Translations under genes and position numbers: made by a program
The notes under the pieces: generated by a model
The model's input: the letters and a program-made list of their open reading frames with translations, nothing else
What the model was told of the DNA's origin: nothing
Databases searched by the model: none
From: Xenorhabdus szentirmaii DSM 16338
GTDB taxonomy: Bacteria; Pseudomonadota; Gammaproteobacteria; Enterobacterales; Enterobacteriaceae
Direction: 5' to 3'
Assembly: GCF_002632585.1 (NCBI RefSeq)
Contig: NZ_NIBV01000001.1
Coordinates: 2,003,203 to 2,067,202 of the forward strand
Length of the DNA: 64,000 nt
In this document: positions 55,501-63,875 of the stretch, piece by piece
Position numbering within the stretch: the first letter of the stretch is position 1
Layout: the number at the start of each line of letters is the position of its first letter

Positions 55501-55924
55501 GATGACTACCTCCAAAAAATATATTTGTAATAAGGTTAGCATCCAATTTGTGCTTTTTTTGAACAAACATTAAACAGTTTTTAAGTATTCATTTACCTAT
55601 TCCCTTGAGTGGTTAAAGCAATAACTCATGCCATCATCCCGTTCTCATCGCGTACCCAACACACACGGGCTGGTGGCATTTTTATTTGCGTCGGGTTATC
55701 GCCGTCTGTCGGTATTAGCTGTGACATGTTTCCTTACCATCGAGCGTACAGACAGAATCAAAAATAACCCATGCCACCGTGTAAAACGGGTCATTATCAG
55801 CAATATCCGCTGTAGGCAGACGAAGGGGTGTGACAGCCGGAGAGACGGCAAATTCTGAACAGGCCATTCATTGAGTGGTTTTTTCAGAATTTTATATAAG
55901 TTGAATAGGCTAAATGAGGCAAAA
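55501..55924. other. Intergenic region with uncertain small frames
   Basis: A 76-codon frame at 55628-55858 (starts MPSSRSHRVPNTHGLVAFLF) resembles the arginine-rich short peptides from P4-like immunity regions but has no ribosome binding site. Nothing else is supported. Confidence 0.3.
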
Positions 55925-56185
55925 ATGATGATGATACTTATCAAAGAAGATGGTAGCACCTCCATAACAGCTGAAGAATATTCAGCATGGTATGATAAAG
56001 AAGGGAAGATTGTGCTGAGTCTGGGAGAGAACGCGCCTCAAAATATTTGCATTTACCATGAAGTTAAGCAGAAGGCAGAAAGGAAACAGGCAAGCATCAC
56101 TGCCGAAGGTTTCAATGTCTTTAATGTCGCAGCTGGGGTGACCTTACATAAAACCGGTAACCATCGATTCAGCAAAAATCAATGA
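55925..56185 (+). CDS. Hypothetical small protein in the prophage remnant
   Basis: 86 residues from ATG 55925, with GAGG six bases upstream. The N-terminal part MMMILIKEDGSTSITAEEYSAWYDKEG is well-behaved protein sequence with alternating hydrophobic residues; the C-terminus is basic. No membrane segment and no known family. Confidence 0.45.
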   Translation: MMMILIKEDGSTSITAEEYSAWYDKEGKIVLSLGENAPQNICIYHEVKQKAERKQASITAEGFNVFNVAAGVTLHKTGNHRFSKNQ

Positions 56186-56287
56186 AGCCAAGATAAAGGC
56201 TTCTGACGAGCACATCCGGTGAAGAGCTACAGCAGTTCGTCACTCGTGAGAGTCGGCGAGGTGGGCTGTTATCAAGGTGGTGATGCG

Positions 56288-56524
56288 ATGCCACCCCGTA
56301 TTCCCCGAGCCTGCCGCAAACAAGGTTGCCCCAAGACCACTACCGACCGCTCAGGCTACTGCACTGACCACCTGCATATTGGCTGGCAAACTCACCAACA
56401 AGGCAGGAGCCGACACGAACGCGGCTATGGCAGTAAGTGGGACACGTTACGGGCACACATAAAACAACGTGACAAACTCTCCCCGGAGAACTGGAAACCC
56501 TCGAAGCCCAGCTCCTCGGACTGA
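56288..56524 (+). pseudogene. Phage HNH endonuclease, N-terminal fragment
   Basis: Residues 1-62 (MPPRIPRACRKQGCPKTT, with QGRSRHERGYGSKWDTLRAH) are the typical start of phage HNH endonucleases located before the terminase genes. The catalytic HNH part is missing. After KQRDKL the sequence switches to DNA that matches the 3' end of Rz (from about 56480), read in another frame. A deletion or recombination joined the two. Confidence 0.65.
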
Positions 56525-56552
56525 GGGATTATGTGCGGACTGAATGTAGGTA
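56487..56552 (+). repeat. Duplicate of the Rz 3' end
   Basis: CTGGAAACCCTCGAAGCCCAG and GGACTGAGGGATTATGTG occur here and at about 54246-54290. In the Rz frame this copy reads GELETLEAQLLGLRDYVRTEC and stops normally, showing it came from a related but different prophage Rz gene. Confidence 0.75.
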
Positions 56553-56557
56553 AAGAG

Positions 56558-56779
56558 ATGGAAAACACAGATAAGGTATTGGCTGAACTGGTTAATAAAG
56601 CACTCTCTGGTTTCGATGGCTTAAATGAATTCGGTCAAGGCCCATTCCCGATCGTGATTGAACAACTGATACGTTGGCATCTCTGGATAAATAGTATTTC
56701 ATTTATCCTGTTCCCAGAGCTAGAGGGCAAATGGAATTACCTAACTCAAAAAATACTCATGATATCTCTTTTGAAATAG
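56558..56779 (+). CDS. Small phage protein, probably C-terminally altered
   Basis: ATG 56558 gives MENTDKVLAELVNKALSGFD and IVIEQLIRWHLWINSISFIL, the pattern of short phage membrane proteins found near lysis genes. The last 20 residues (ELEGKWNYLTQKILMISLLK) no longer look like a membrane helix end, and the following gene starts inside them, so the 3' part may have been replaced. Confidence 0.45.
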   Translation: MENTDKVLAELVNKALSGFDGLNEFGQGPFPIVIEQLIRWHLWINSISFILFPELEGKWNYLTQKILMISLLK

Positions 56780-56907
56780 ATAGTAGTAAAATGCATCGAA
56801 TGGATCATCAGTATGGCGTTAAATGCCTTTTTATACAAGAAAATGTAATGCTCAGAAATTCAAATAATGAGCTAAAAGATGATTTTATACATGCAAGTGT
56901 AAAATGA
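56731..56907 (+). CDS. Hypothetical 58-residue protein
   Basis: ATG 56731 with GAGGG upstream opens a polar frame (MELPNSKNTHDISFEIDSSK) ending in HASVK. It overlaps the preceding frame. AT-rich like the next gene. No family recognised; possibly a fragment of a larger gene. Confidence 0.35.
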   Translation: MELPNSKNTHDISFEIDSSKMHRMDHQYGVKCLFIQENVMLRNSNNELKDDFIHASVK

Positions 56908-56946
56908 GTTATTAGTTTTTAAGAAAATATTATCACGAGGGCTGAT

Positions 56947-57371
56947 ATGTCAGGATGGACTGGAGAATTGTATAGGTTTTATACTAATAAACCGATAGAA
57001 AAAATTTTTGAGGTGCTAAAAAGAGAAATTAATCATATAGATTATCAGTATGAGTATTATTCCTATGATGGAGAAGAGTCCTTATTTTTTATAAAGATAA
57101 AAATATGTTAGAGCATCATTTAGAAGTCGGGTATAACACAGATATTGATGGGCAAGGATGTTTTTGTATTGAGGCAAGGATTGTTAATTTACATGGCATA
57201 GCCTCATTATTTGAATTTGAAACTCAGTCAGATTTTGAACCCTATGATATAAATTTATTATTAGATAATGTATTTTATTATGTATTAGTTATCCCTGATT
57301 TTATTGAGAATTCTACATTCTGTTTCAAAATACACCGTTTTTTTACCGATGTTGTTAAAAATACACGTTAA
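56947..57371 (+). pseudogene. Immunity-like acidic protein, frameshifted in a T run
   Basis: ATG 56947 (GAGGG upstream) codes MSGWTGELYRFYTNKPIEKI to DGEESLFF, then runs off frame at a run of six T (57085-57090). One more T would join it to the second frame, YKDKNMLEHHLEVGYNTDID to FTDVVKNTR. The joined product has about 141 residues, is acidic and aromatic, and resembles bacteriocin or polymorphic-toxin immunity proteins in composition. No toxin gene is adjacent. A homopolymer change could be real decay, phase variation or a sequencing error. Confidence 0.5.
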
Positions 57372-57384
57372 TTTATTACTTATA

Positions 57385-57428
57385 AATAGCCGGAGAAATT
57401 CCCCAAGATGATATTTCTGGCTATTTTA
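57385..57428 (+). terminator. Terminator after the frameshifted immunity-like gene
   Basis: AATAGCC.GAGAAAT / ATTTCT.GGCTATT arms around a 12-base loop, followed by TTATTT. Confidence 0.7.
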
Positions 57429-57583
57429 TTTAAGGTTTATGAGGTGTCCGGAATTCTTATATCACTAAAAATGATTGTTGTTATGGCTTTCAAGGAAGTG
57501 TCAATTTGAAATTTGGTGCTGAATATGAATATCTTTTCAATATCTATTTGATTTCAGCCATAACTCAGATCTGATTCATGATT

Positions 57584-57607
57584 AAAAGGTGAGAAATCTC
57601 ACCTTTG
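57584..57607 (-). terminator. Terminator of the secreted-protein gene at 57632
   Basis: Perfect AAAGGTGAGA / TCTCACCTTT palindrome; on the minus strand it is followed by TTAATC, 25 bases downstream of the stop. Confidence 0.75.
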
Positions 57608-57631
57608 CATAGGATGTGGTGCATACTAGAT

Positions 57632-58138
57632 TCACTGAACAAGGAATTCCACATTGATATCCATATACGATGAGCTTCCGTAAACTTTCGTCTGATTACA
57701 GTCAGCATTTCCACAAGTTGCGCTCTGAACAATATCCGGACACCCTTTGATCACGGTATACCAGCCTAAATCACTAAAATCGTATCCACGTTCAAATCTC
57801 AAAGCACAACTCATGGAATCATAAGAAACCGACCACTCAACCCATTTAGCTCTAAGAGTACAAGCACTAAATAAATTATCGTTGTCTTCTAAATGGGTAG
57901 CCTGTTTATTGCCAGGATTAATGCTTATCTGATCTGCACCACTATCATACATACAATTACTGCTTTGCTTAACTATCACAAGATTATTTACAGAAGAAGA
58001 GTGGTTTTTAAATTCCATATTATAATCAGCAGAAAGAATCTGTTGTTTGTCCGCATCAACCATTTTTTCATCTGCCCAGACTGGGGATATCAACAAACAA
58101 TATAAAGCTGAACAAAATAATATATTGATAATCTTCAT
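57632..58138 (-). CDS. Secreted cysteine-rich protein, intact paralogue of the 1611 gene
   Basis: 168 residues. The signal peptide (MKIINILFCSALYCLLISPV, cleavage near WA-DEK) precedes a mature part with about seven cysteines (SNCMYD, FSACTL, MSCALRF, KGCPDI, ATCGNADCNQ). The order YNMEFKN ... CMYDSG ... WVEWSVSYDSM ... C-L ... W-Y ... C ... A-C ... C parallels the broken gene at 1611-2216. No membrane anchor follows, so it is likely secreted or periplasmic. Unknown function; both copies sit in accessory DNA. Confidence 0.7.
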   Translation of the reverse strand: MKIINILFCSALYCLLISPVWADEKMVDADKQQILSADYNMEFKNHSSSVNNLVIVKQSSNCMYDSGADQISINPGNKQATHLEDNDNLFSACTLRAKWVEWSVSYDSMSCALRFERGYDFSDLGWYTVIKGCPDIVQSATCGNADCNQTKVYGSSSYMDINVEFLVQ

Positions 58139-58588
58139 GTTGTGATCCTTTTGATGAAATGGTTCAAAATAACATGTTAATATTTTTAACTGTTATTGTT
58201 TTAGCGCTAATGGAGTAGTGAAATAATAACTGCAATATCATATGGATTATTTACCTGTCCAATTTAGTATAAATAAATGTGTTTGATAAACGTAACTCAA
58301 AAACCGGTGGGTAAGTGAGGTGATTTAATACATAGGATATATTCTTATTGCTTCGCTGTGTTACTAATAAAGATGTAATATCAGCAGGCAGGTATCCTTG
58401 AAATCGTTAAATGGAGTGGATTGTTGAAGGTTTAAATAGGAGCATTGGTGCGGTGTCTGAGCTTGTACTTTGAACTTTGAACTTATAAGAGGGAGAACTG
58501 ACTCGCCATGAATGCGATATACTATGCTGTTCGGCTCTGCTGCTTCCGGTTTGAAGTTGTTCTTGCCCGTAGGCTGGTTGGGAGCTGG
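58139..58588. other. Intergenic region with one possible 32-residue frame
   Basis: Mostly AT-rich. A 32-codon plus-strand frame at 58508-58606 (starts MNAIYYAVRLCCFRFEVVLA) has GAGGGAGAA upstream but at a long distance, and it overlaps the end of the zinc-finger gene on the other strand. I cannot decide whether it is real. Confidence 0.3.
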
Positions 58589-58939
58589 CTATGGGGTGAT
58601 AACTGATGTTGCTAACTGCCGGTAAAATGGGTGGCTATGGCTTATATGAAAATTTAAGCTTTTTCTTGATCCAAAATGACGTGAGCAAAAACGGCATACA
58701 TGCTTTGGTGGTTTTGATCCAAGCATAAGTATTGATCTCTGTATTTGTAAAAATCCACAAATATATTTGTGATAATCTCTACATTTAGCTGCTTCTGCCC
58801 ACAAGCGGACGATTCCTAATAGCACATTATTTTTTGAAACCTCATAAATTCTTTCATTACCCAATTCCTTAGATATAACTTGTGAATGGAATGCAAAACG
58901 TATGGTATGCAAAACATATTGGTGGATAGTTTTTTCCAT
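58589..58939 (-). CDS. Small protein with a classical C2H2 zinc finger
   Basis: 116 residues from ATG 58939 (TTG 58957 would add six). Near the C-terminus the sequence VCRFCSRHFGSRKSLNFHIS followed by HSH has the exact classical spacing C-x2-C-x3-F-x5-L-x2-H-x4-H. This pattern is common in eukaryotes and rare in bacteria; it differs from the Ros/MucR finger. The first 75 residues form a helical, basic part with no known domain. No hydrophobic segment or signal. Possible roles are DNA or RNA binding, or action inside the insect host; all unproven. Confidence 0.7.
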   Translation of the reverse strand: MEKTIHQYVLHTIRFAFHSQVISKELGNERIYEVSKNNVLLGIVRLWAEAAKCRDYHKYICGFLQIQRSILMLGSKPPKHVCRFCSRHFGSRKSLNFHISHSHPFYRQLATSVITP

Positions 58940-58957
58940 TGGTTCTTTTATCGGCAA

Positions 58958-59254
58958 AATATAACATTCAATTTAATATTTAAAATAATGGTATGTTCGC
59001 CACTGAGAAGTAGCATGGCAATCTCAGTTTTTGGCTGGTATTTTTAGAATGATCGCATACTGATTATCCCGGGGACTACCTAACCGTTTTACCTGAAAGA
59101 TACACATGTTCAGGGAGATGGCGTGTATTAAAAGTAATTAATATCTTTCGTTAATTATAGTGGGAGTATCAATTAATATTATCTTCTGACAGACGGATAT
59201 TAGTTTAATTTTATTCATCAGGGCTATGTAAGGTAATAATCACAAAGTACGTAT
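58958..59254. other. Upstream region of the synthetase operon
   Basis: AT-rich with no supported frame. It separates the divergent zinc-finger gene and the synthetase gene and must hold both promoters. Confidence 0.4.
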
Positions 59255-59312
59255 GTACCCTACATCCAATAGATTTCAAATTACTGCACGCGGCAAGTGA
59301 GCGAGTCCCAAC
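59255..59312. repeat. Dispersed repeat fragment upstream of the synthetase gene
   Basis: CCAATAGATTTCAAATTACT followed by GCACGCGGCAAGTGAGCGAG resembles short interspersed repeats common in Xenorhabdus and Photorhabdus; the opening motif also occurs at 40244-40262. Confidence 0.4.
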
Positions 59313-59423
59313 AGAACAGAACACCCTGTGACTGGGGAAGTGAACACCACAATAGAGCTGAAGCTTGGAATTTGGAAGACGTCAATCTATCTCTTACTTC
59401 CTGATTAGAATGGAATATCAAGT

Positions 59424-62219
59424 ATGTCTGTAAATATAATATATAACGAACCGAATGAGTATATTGCTCATTTTGAATCCACTGTGACTTCTATCAGTGA
59501 TCTCTTATTACGAGCGGTGCAGCAATATCCTCATTCTGGCCTCTGCTTTATTTCTGGTGAAAAAGCCAATAAGAATACGTGGGCCACATATCCTGAATTG
59601 CTGGAAGAAGCACAGCGGATACTGGGAGGATTGCGTGCCCATGCTCCCGAGCCTGATGTTCATGTTATTTTGGTTCTTGAACATGCCTACGATTTCGTGC
59701 CTGCTTTTTGGGCTTGTATTCTTGGGGGATATGTTCCTTGCCCTGTACTTCCTATCCGCAATGATCCTGAACGCTGGGAAAAACACCTTAACCATGTCAG
59801 CTCCCTGCTTGGAAATCCACTTCGGATATCCACCAAAGCGTTGCAAAGGGAGTTGACAGGGGTTACTGATGCCATCGATATCAATGAACTGCGCACCGCG
59901 ATGCCGGATGACACGATTCACCAAGCGGACATTGACGATCCGGCTGTCTTTATGCTGACCTCCGGATCAACCGGCAATTCAAAAGCGGTTGTGCTGACAC
60001 ATGGGAATTTGCTGGCATCGATGGAAGGGAAAAATGAGCGCCAGTGCCTGACAGCAGAAGATACTACGCTGAACTGGATCTCTTTTGATCACGTCGCTGC
60101 TCTATCAGAAGCCCATCTATTGCCTTTATCCGTCGGTGCAATACAGCTCCATGTTCCATCCTCAACCATTCTCGCAGAGCCTCTGCTGTTTTTGCGCCTT
60201 ATCAGCGATTATAAAGTCGCAATGACCTTCACACCCAATTTCCTTTTAGGTCAAATCAATGCCGCATTGCAATCAGGGCGGACAGATGCCCTTGAGCTTC
60301 AAAACAAATCGTTTGATCTCTCCTGCCTGAGACAAATCATTTCAGGCGGGGAAGCGACCGTTGTTGAAACCGGGAGAAATTTCTATCGTCATCTTGCCCC
60401 TTATGGATTGACAAACAATGTCATTTGGCCGGGATTTGGCATGACGGAAACATGTGCAGGCTCGATCTATTCATGCGAATTTCCTAATATTGATGCCGGC
60501 AAGGAGTTTGGTTCACTCGGTTTTCCGGTACTCGGCCTGCAAATGCGTGTTGCTGATGAAGACGGCCCTCTGACACAAGCCGGTGAGGTGGGAGAACTCC
60601 AGTTGCATGGCCCGATGATCTTCACCCGTTACTATAATAATGAAGGCGCGACGCGGGAAGCATTCACGGATGATGGCTGGTTCCGGACAGGCGATCTTGC
60701 TTTGATCGAAAACGGGCGGCTGAATCTGGTCGGAAGAAATAAAGACAGCATTATTGTGAGTGGTGTGAACTATTTCAGCCATGAGCTTGAAACGGCGCTT
60801 GAGCAGCTTTCCGGCATTGAAAAATCATTTGTTGCGGCCTTCCCGACGCGGCCTGCGGGCAGTGATACTGAGCAACTGGTCGTTGCTTTCTCTGCTTCAT
60901 TCCCACATTCTGATGATAACAAGCTGTATCAACTGGTTACGGCTATCCGCAATACGACGATTCTGCTCTGGGGCTTCCGTCCAACACTGATTTTACCTTT
61001 ACCAACAGACGCTTTTCAGAAAACCAGTCTGGGAAAAATACAGCGTGCGGCTATGCGCAAGCGTCTGGAGTCTGGGGTGTTTGCCGATGAAATACGTCAT
61101 ATCAAAGAAGTGAGTGACAGGCAGACAGGGGGCTATACTCCGCCAACAGGGGAAGCAGAAGAAATCATTGCCAATATTTATGCCGAACTATTTGGTCTTG
61201 AAACCGCTCAGATAAGTGCAACAGAAAACTTTTTTGATGTAGGGGGAACTTCCCTCGATATCGTTAAACTTAAGCAAGCTATTCAACAGCAATTCAATAT
61301 CAAAGACGTTCCTATCGTCACACTTCTCCAGAATCCAACGGTACGCACACTCGCGGCCCGGATAGCCTCCCATGGCAACGGTATTTATGATCCGGTGGTT
61401 GCCCTTCAAACCACAGGCCAGAAAACACCACTTTTCTGCATCCATCCCGGAATTGGTGAAATCCTGGTTTTTGTCAATCTCGCAAAATATTTTATCAACG
61501 ATCGTCCTTTTTACGCATTGCGCGCACGTGGCCTTGAAGAAGGTGAAGAACATTTCGCGTCATTTGAAGAATTGGTCAGTGTATACCTTGAAGGGATCCG
61601 TTCACGTCAGCCCCATGGCCCGTATGCCATCGCGGGATATTCATATGGCAGCCCTGTTGCTTTCGAAATAGCCAAGCGACTTGAAGCACAAGGTGAGCGC
61701 GTGGCTTTTGTTGGCAGTATCGATATGGCACCATTGCTTATGCATCAGATGGCTGACGTTGATGAAGCCGATATCGCCACCACATTGGCCTTTTTCCTCT
61801 CCTTGGTTGACAGGGAGCAGAAAGATGAGCTGCCCGCCGAAATCCGGGCTGCCGCAGGAAACCAAAATCCTTGTGAATATATCCTGAAAGATGTGTCATC
61901 TGAACGCTTGCAAGAACTGGATTTAGATGCAGAAAAATTCAAGGCCTGGGCCACATTGACGCAATCATTGTTGAGTGTGGGGCGTTCATACGTACCGACG
62001 GGTCATGTTGAATCCATCAGTGTGTTCTACGCCGATCCTCCTCGTGGATCTAAAGAAGAGTGGCTGACTCACCTCAAACGCTGGGATAGCTTTTCCCGCC
62101 AGCCAAATAATTATATCCCGGTAGCAGGCGGTCATTACGATCTGATGGGGCCGAAACATCTGGCAACCTTCCAGTCAATTTTACGTAATGAGTTGGATCG
62201 TGCCTTGGGGGATAAATAA
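59424..62219 (+). CDS. A-T-TE synthetase, probable aryl-furanone (xenofuranone-type) synthetase
   Basis: Single-module NRPS-like enzyme of 931 residues. The adenylation domain (about 20-560) has A3 LTSGSTGNSK (178-187), GFGMTET (337-343), RTGDLA (421-426) and the A10 lysine in SLGKIQR. The carrier domain has FFDVGGTSLD with Ser610. The thioesterase (about 665-930) has Ser740 in GYSYGS and His904 in VAGGHYDLMG. There is no condensation domain. This A-T-TE layout dimerises aryl-pyruvates to furanones or quinones, as in ralfuranone (RalA) and fungal relatives; xenofuranones of Xenorhabdus are phenylpyruvate dimers. The specific product is inferred from architecture and genus. Confidence 0.85.
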   Translation: MSVNIIYNEPNEYIAHFESTVTSISDLLLRAVQQYPHSGLCFISGEKANKNTWATYPELLEEAQRILGGLRAHAPEPDVHVILVLEHAYDFVPAFWACILGGYVPCPVLPIRNDPERWEKHLNHVSSLLGNPLRISTKALQRELTGVTDAIDINELRTAMPDDTIHQADIDDPAVFMLTSGSTGNSKAVVLTHGNLLASMEGKNERQCLTAEDTTLNWISFDHVAALSEAHLLPLSVGAIQLHVPSSTILAEPLLFLRLISDYKVAMTFTPNFLLGQINAALQSGRTDALELQNKSFDLSCLRQIISGGEATVVETGRNFYRHLAPYGLTNNVIWPGFGMTETCAGSIYSCEFPNIDAGKEFGSLGFPVLGLQMRVADEDGPLTQAGEVGELQLHGPMIFTRYYNNEGATREAFTDDGWFRTGDLALIENGRLNLVGRNKDSIIVSGVNYFSHELETALEQLSGIEKSFVAAFPTRPAGSDTEQLVVAFSASFPHSDDNKLYQLVTAIRNTTILLWGFRPTLILPLPTDAFQKTSLGKIQRAAMRKRLESGVFADEIRHIKEVSDRQTGGYTPPTGEAEEIIANIYAELFGLETAQISATENFFDVGGTSLDIVKLKQAIQQQFNIKDVPIVTLLQNPTVRTLAARIASHGNGIYDPVVALQTTGQKTPLFCIHPGIGEILVFVNLAKYFINDRPFYALRARGLEEGEEHFASFEELVSVYLEGIRSRQPHGPYAIAGYSYGSPVAFEIAKRLEAQGERVAFVGSIDMAPLLMHQMADVDEADIATTLAFFLSLVDREQKDELPAEIRAAAGNQNPCEYILKDVSSERLQELDLDAEKFKAWATLTQSLLSVGRSYVPTGHVESISVFYADPPRGSKEEWLTHLKRWDSFSRQPNNYIPVAGGHYDLMGPKHLATFQSILRNELDRALGDK

Positions 62220-62265
62220 CACCAATGGCGCTCAATCATCGGTTGGATAGAAGGCTCAAATACAC

Positions 62266-63216
62266 ATGAATGTTCAGATGGAAGCAACACTGGCCATTGA
62301 TGCCAGAAACATAATAGGAGAAGGTCCATTATGGGATGCCGGGGAAGCACGCCTTCTCTGGTGCGATAATGCACTGGGTATCGTGCGGGAAGCGCAATCT
62401 GATAATGGTAAAGATTGGCATACCGGCAGGCATTGGACGTTAAATCGCCATATTGGTGGTGCAGTTCCCCGCCAGAATGGTGGCGTCATTGTTGTCGCGG
62501 GCACTGATATCTTGGCGCTGGATGATGACGGTTATATCACGCCCTTTGCTCAACTGGATGCCGACCCCAAAAAAGTACGGGCGAATGATGTAAAATGCGA
62601 TGCTCAGGGCAGGTTGTGGGTTGGTACACTCGGTAATGATATTCTCACCTCTTCTGGCGAGGTTATTGAAGGTCAGGGAAGCCTTTACCGTATCGATCCA
62701 GACGGCACAATGACAACCATACTGAATGATATTACGCTCTCCAACGGGCTGGACTGGAGCCCCGACGGAACATCTTTCTATTATGTGGATTCGCATACAT
62801 TGGCCGTGGACATCTTCGATTTTGATGTCTCTGAAGGGACACTCCATAATCGCCGCTGTTTTAAAGCATTCGCCAAAGGTGAAGGAATACCAAACGGTTT
62901 AGTGGTTGATCAGGAGGGATGCATTTGGCTGGCTTTAATGGGCAGCGGTGCAGTACACCGTTACTCTCCAGCGGGGGAATTGATGGGGAAAGTCTTGATA
63001 TCCACGCCAGCGGTCACAAGCTGTACATTTGGTGGCATTCACGGTGACAATCTGTTTATCACAAGTGCAGGCCGAAAATTACCGGATATTACTCATCATT
63101 TATATGGTCTTTCTCTGGATATCGTGGAACAGTCAGCCACGGCGCCGGGAGCGGGTGGGTTATTTATTTGCCAGCCGGGAGTTTCAGGACCAGCTGCAAC
63201 ACCATTTGCAGGTTAG
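62266..63216 (+). CDS. SMP-30/gluconolactonase-family protein
   Basis: Six-bladed beta-propeller hydrolase of 316 residues. Likely metal ligands are Glu in IIGEGPLWD (about residue 18), Asn in VRANDVKCD (about 104), Asn in LSNGLDWSPDG (about 158) and Asp in NGLVVDQEG. Family members open or close lactones. It lies 46 bases after the synthetase and ends before a strong terminator, so the two form an operon. A lactonase acting on the butenolide product, either as tailoring or as detoxification, would fit. Confidence 0.85.
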   Translation: MNVQMEATLAIDARNIIGEGPLWDAGEARLLWCDNALGIVREAQSDNGKDWHTGRHWTLNRHIGGAVPRQNGGVIVVAGTDILALDDDGYITPFAQLDADPKKVRANDVKCDAQGRLWVGTLGNDILTSSGEVIEGQGSLYRIDPDGTMTTILNDITLSNGLDWSPDGTSFYYVDSHTLAVDIFDFDVSEGTLHNRRCFKAFAKGEGIPNGLVVDQEGCIWLALMGSGAVHRYSPAGELMGKVLISTPAVTSCTFGGIHGDNLFITSAGRKLPDITHHLYGLSLDIVEQSATAPGAGGLFICQPGVSGPAATPFAG

Positions 63217-63278
63217 CTGAAACCGGATAGCTAAATAGAGAGCAGACTTACCCGGTACGTTGTAAAACCTCGTTCTTC

Positions 63279-63325
63279 AAAGGGTGTCGCAAAAGATTAC
63301 GATCATTTTTGCGAAACCCTTTTTA
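63279..63325 (+). terminator. Strong terminator of the synthetase operon
   Basis: 16-bp arms AAAGGGTGTCGCAAAA / TTTTGCGAAACCCTTT with one mismatch and a 12-base loop, followed by more T, about 60 bases after the lactonase stop. Confidence 0.8.
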
Positions 63326-63545
63326 CGGCTGGCAGCGGCCACATTATTCAGTTTCATGCCTATCTTCTGTTCAACAAGAGTATGCCAAAATCTGGCAACA
63401 GCTTCTAAAAGAATAAAGTTATATCGTGCCATATAATAGGCGTTCAGCTTATGATTTGGTTTCGATTCTTGAAGAGTATTGTAATCTAATACTTGATTGA
63501 GTTTTTTATTTTAAAGACAATTTCATTTAAAAAAGTGGGGAAAAA
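63326..63545. other. Intergenic region
   Basis: A 51-codon minus-strand frame (63432 to 63277, starts MARYNFILLEAVARFWHTLV) crosses the terminator and is probably not a gene, though its start resembles some IS products. Otherwise AT-rich and empty. Confidence 0.35.
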
Positions 63546-63875
63546 ATGAGTAATGATTTTTACTTTCGCCTTGATATATTATCTAAAGAGTTGGATGATT
63601 TTTACACTAAGGAATATTTATCTGAGCAAGAAGAATATTTAAAAAATAAGGAAATTAAATCGTGTATTGTCGATTTGATTTTGGAAGCCAAAGCATGTAA
63701 TGAAACCCAATTGATTAAAAAAGCATTATTTCTTATTTTTGACCATACGGGATGCCAACAGGATGTGGAAATTCTGAATGAAATCTTTGTTCCTTTGATT
63801 GATGAGAAAATAATCACCCAAGAATGCATTGATCAGGAATTGCAAGAAAACTCTCCTCTAGCGAGATGGTATTGA
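63546..63875 (+). CDS. Hypothetical acidic helical protein
   Basis: 109 residues from ATG 63546 with TGGGG upstream. It is strongly acidic and helical (FRLDILSKELDDFYTKEYLS, then IVDLILEAKACNETQLIKKA), with no signal or membrane part. Size and charge resemble immunity proteins of contact-dependent or Rhs toxins, but no toxin lies in the window upstream. AT-rich like other island genes. Confidence 0.5.
   Translation: MSNDFYFRLDILSKELDDFYTKEYLSEQEEYLKNKEIKSCIVDLILEAKACNETQLIKKALFLIFDHTGCQQDVEILNEIFVPLIDEKIITQECIDQELQENSPLARWY

Noticed and set aside
63277..63432. 51-codon minus-strand frame
   Set aside because: It includes one arm of the synthetase-operon terminator; no transposase motif follows the MARYN-like start.
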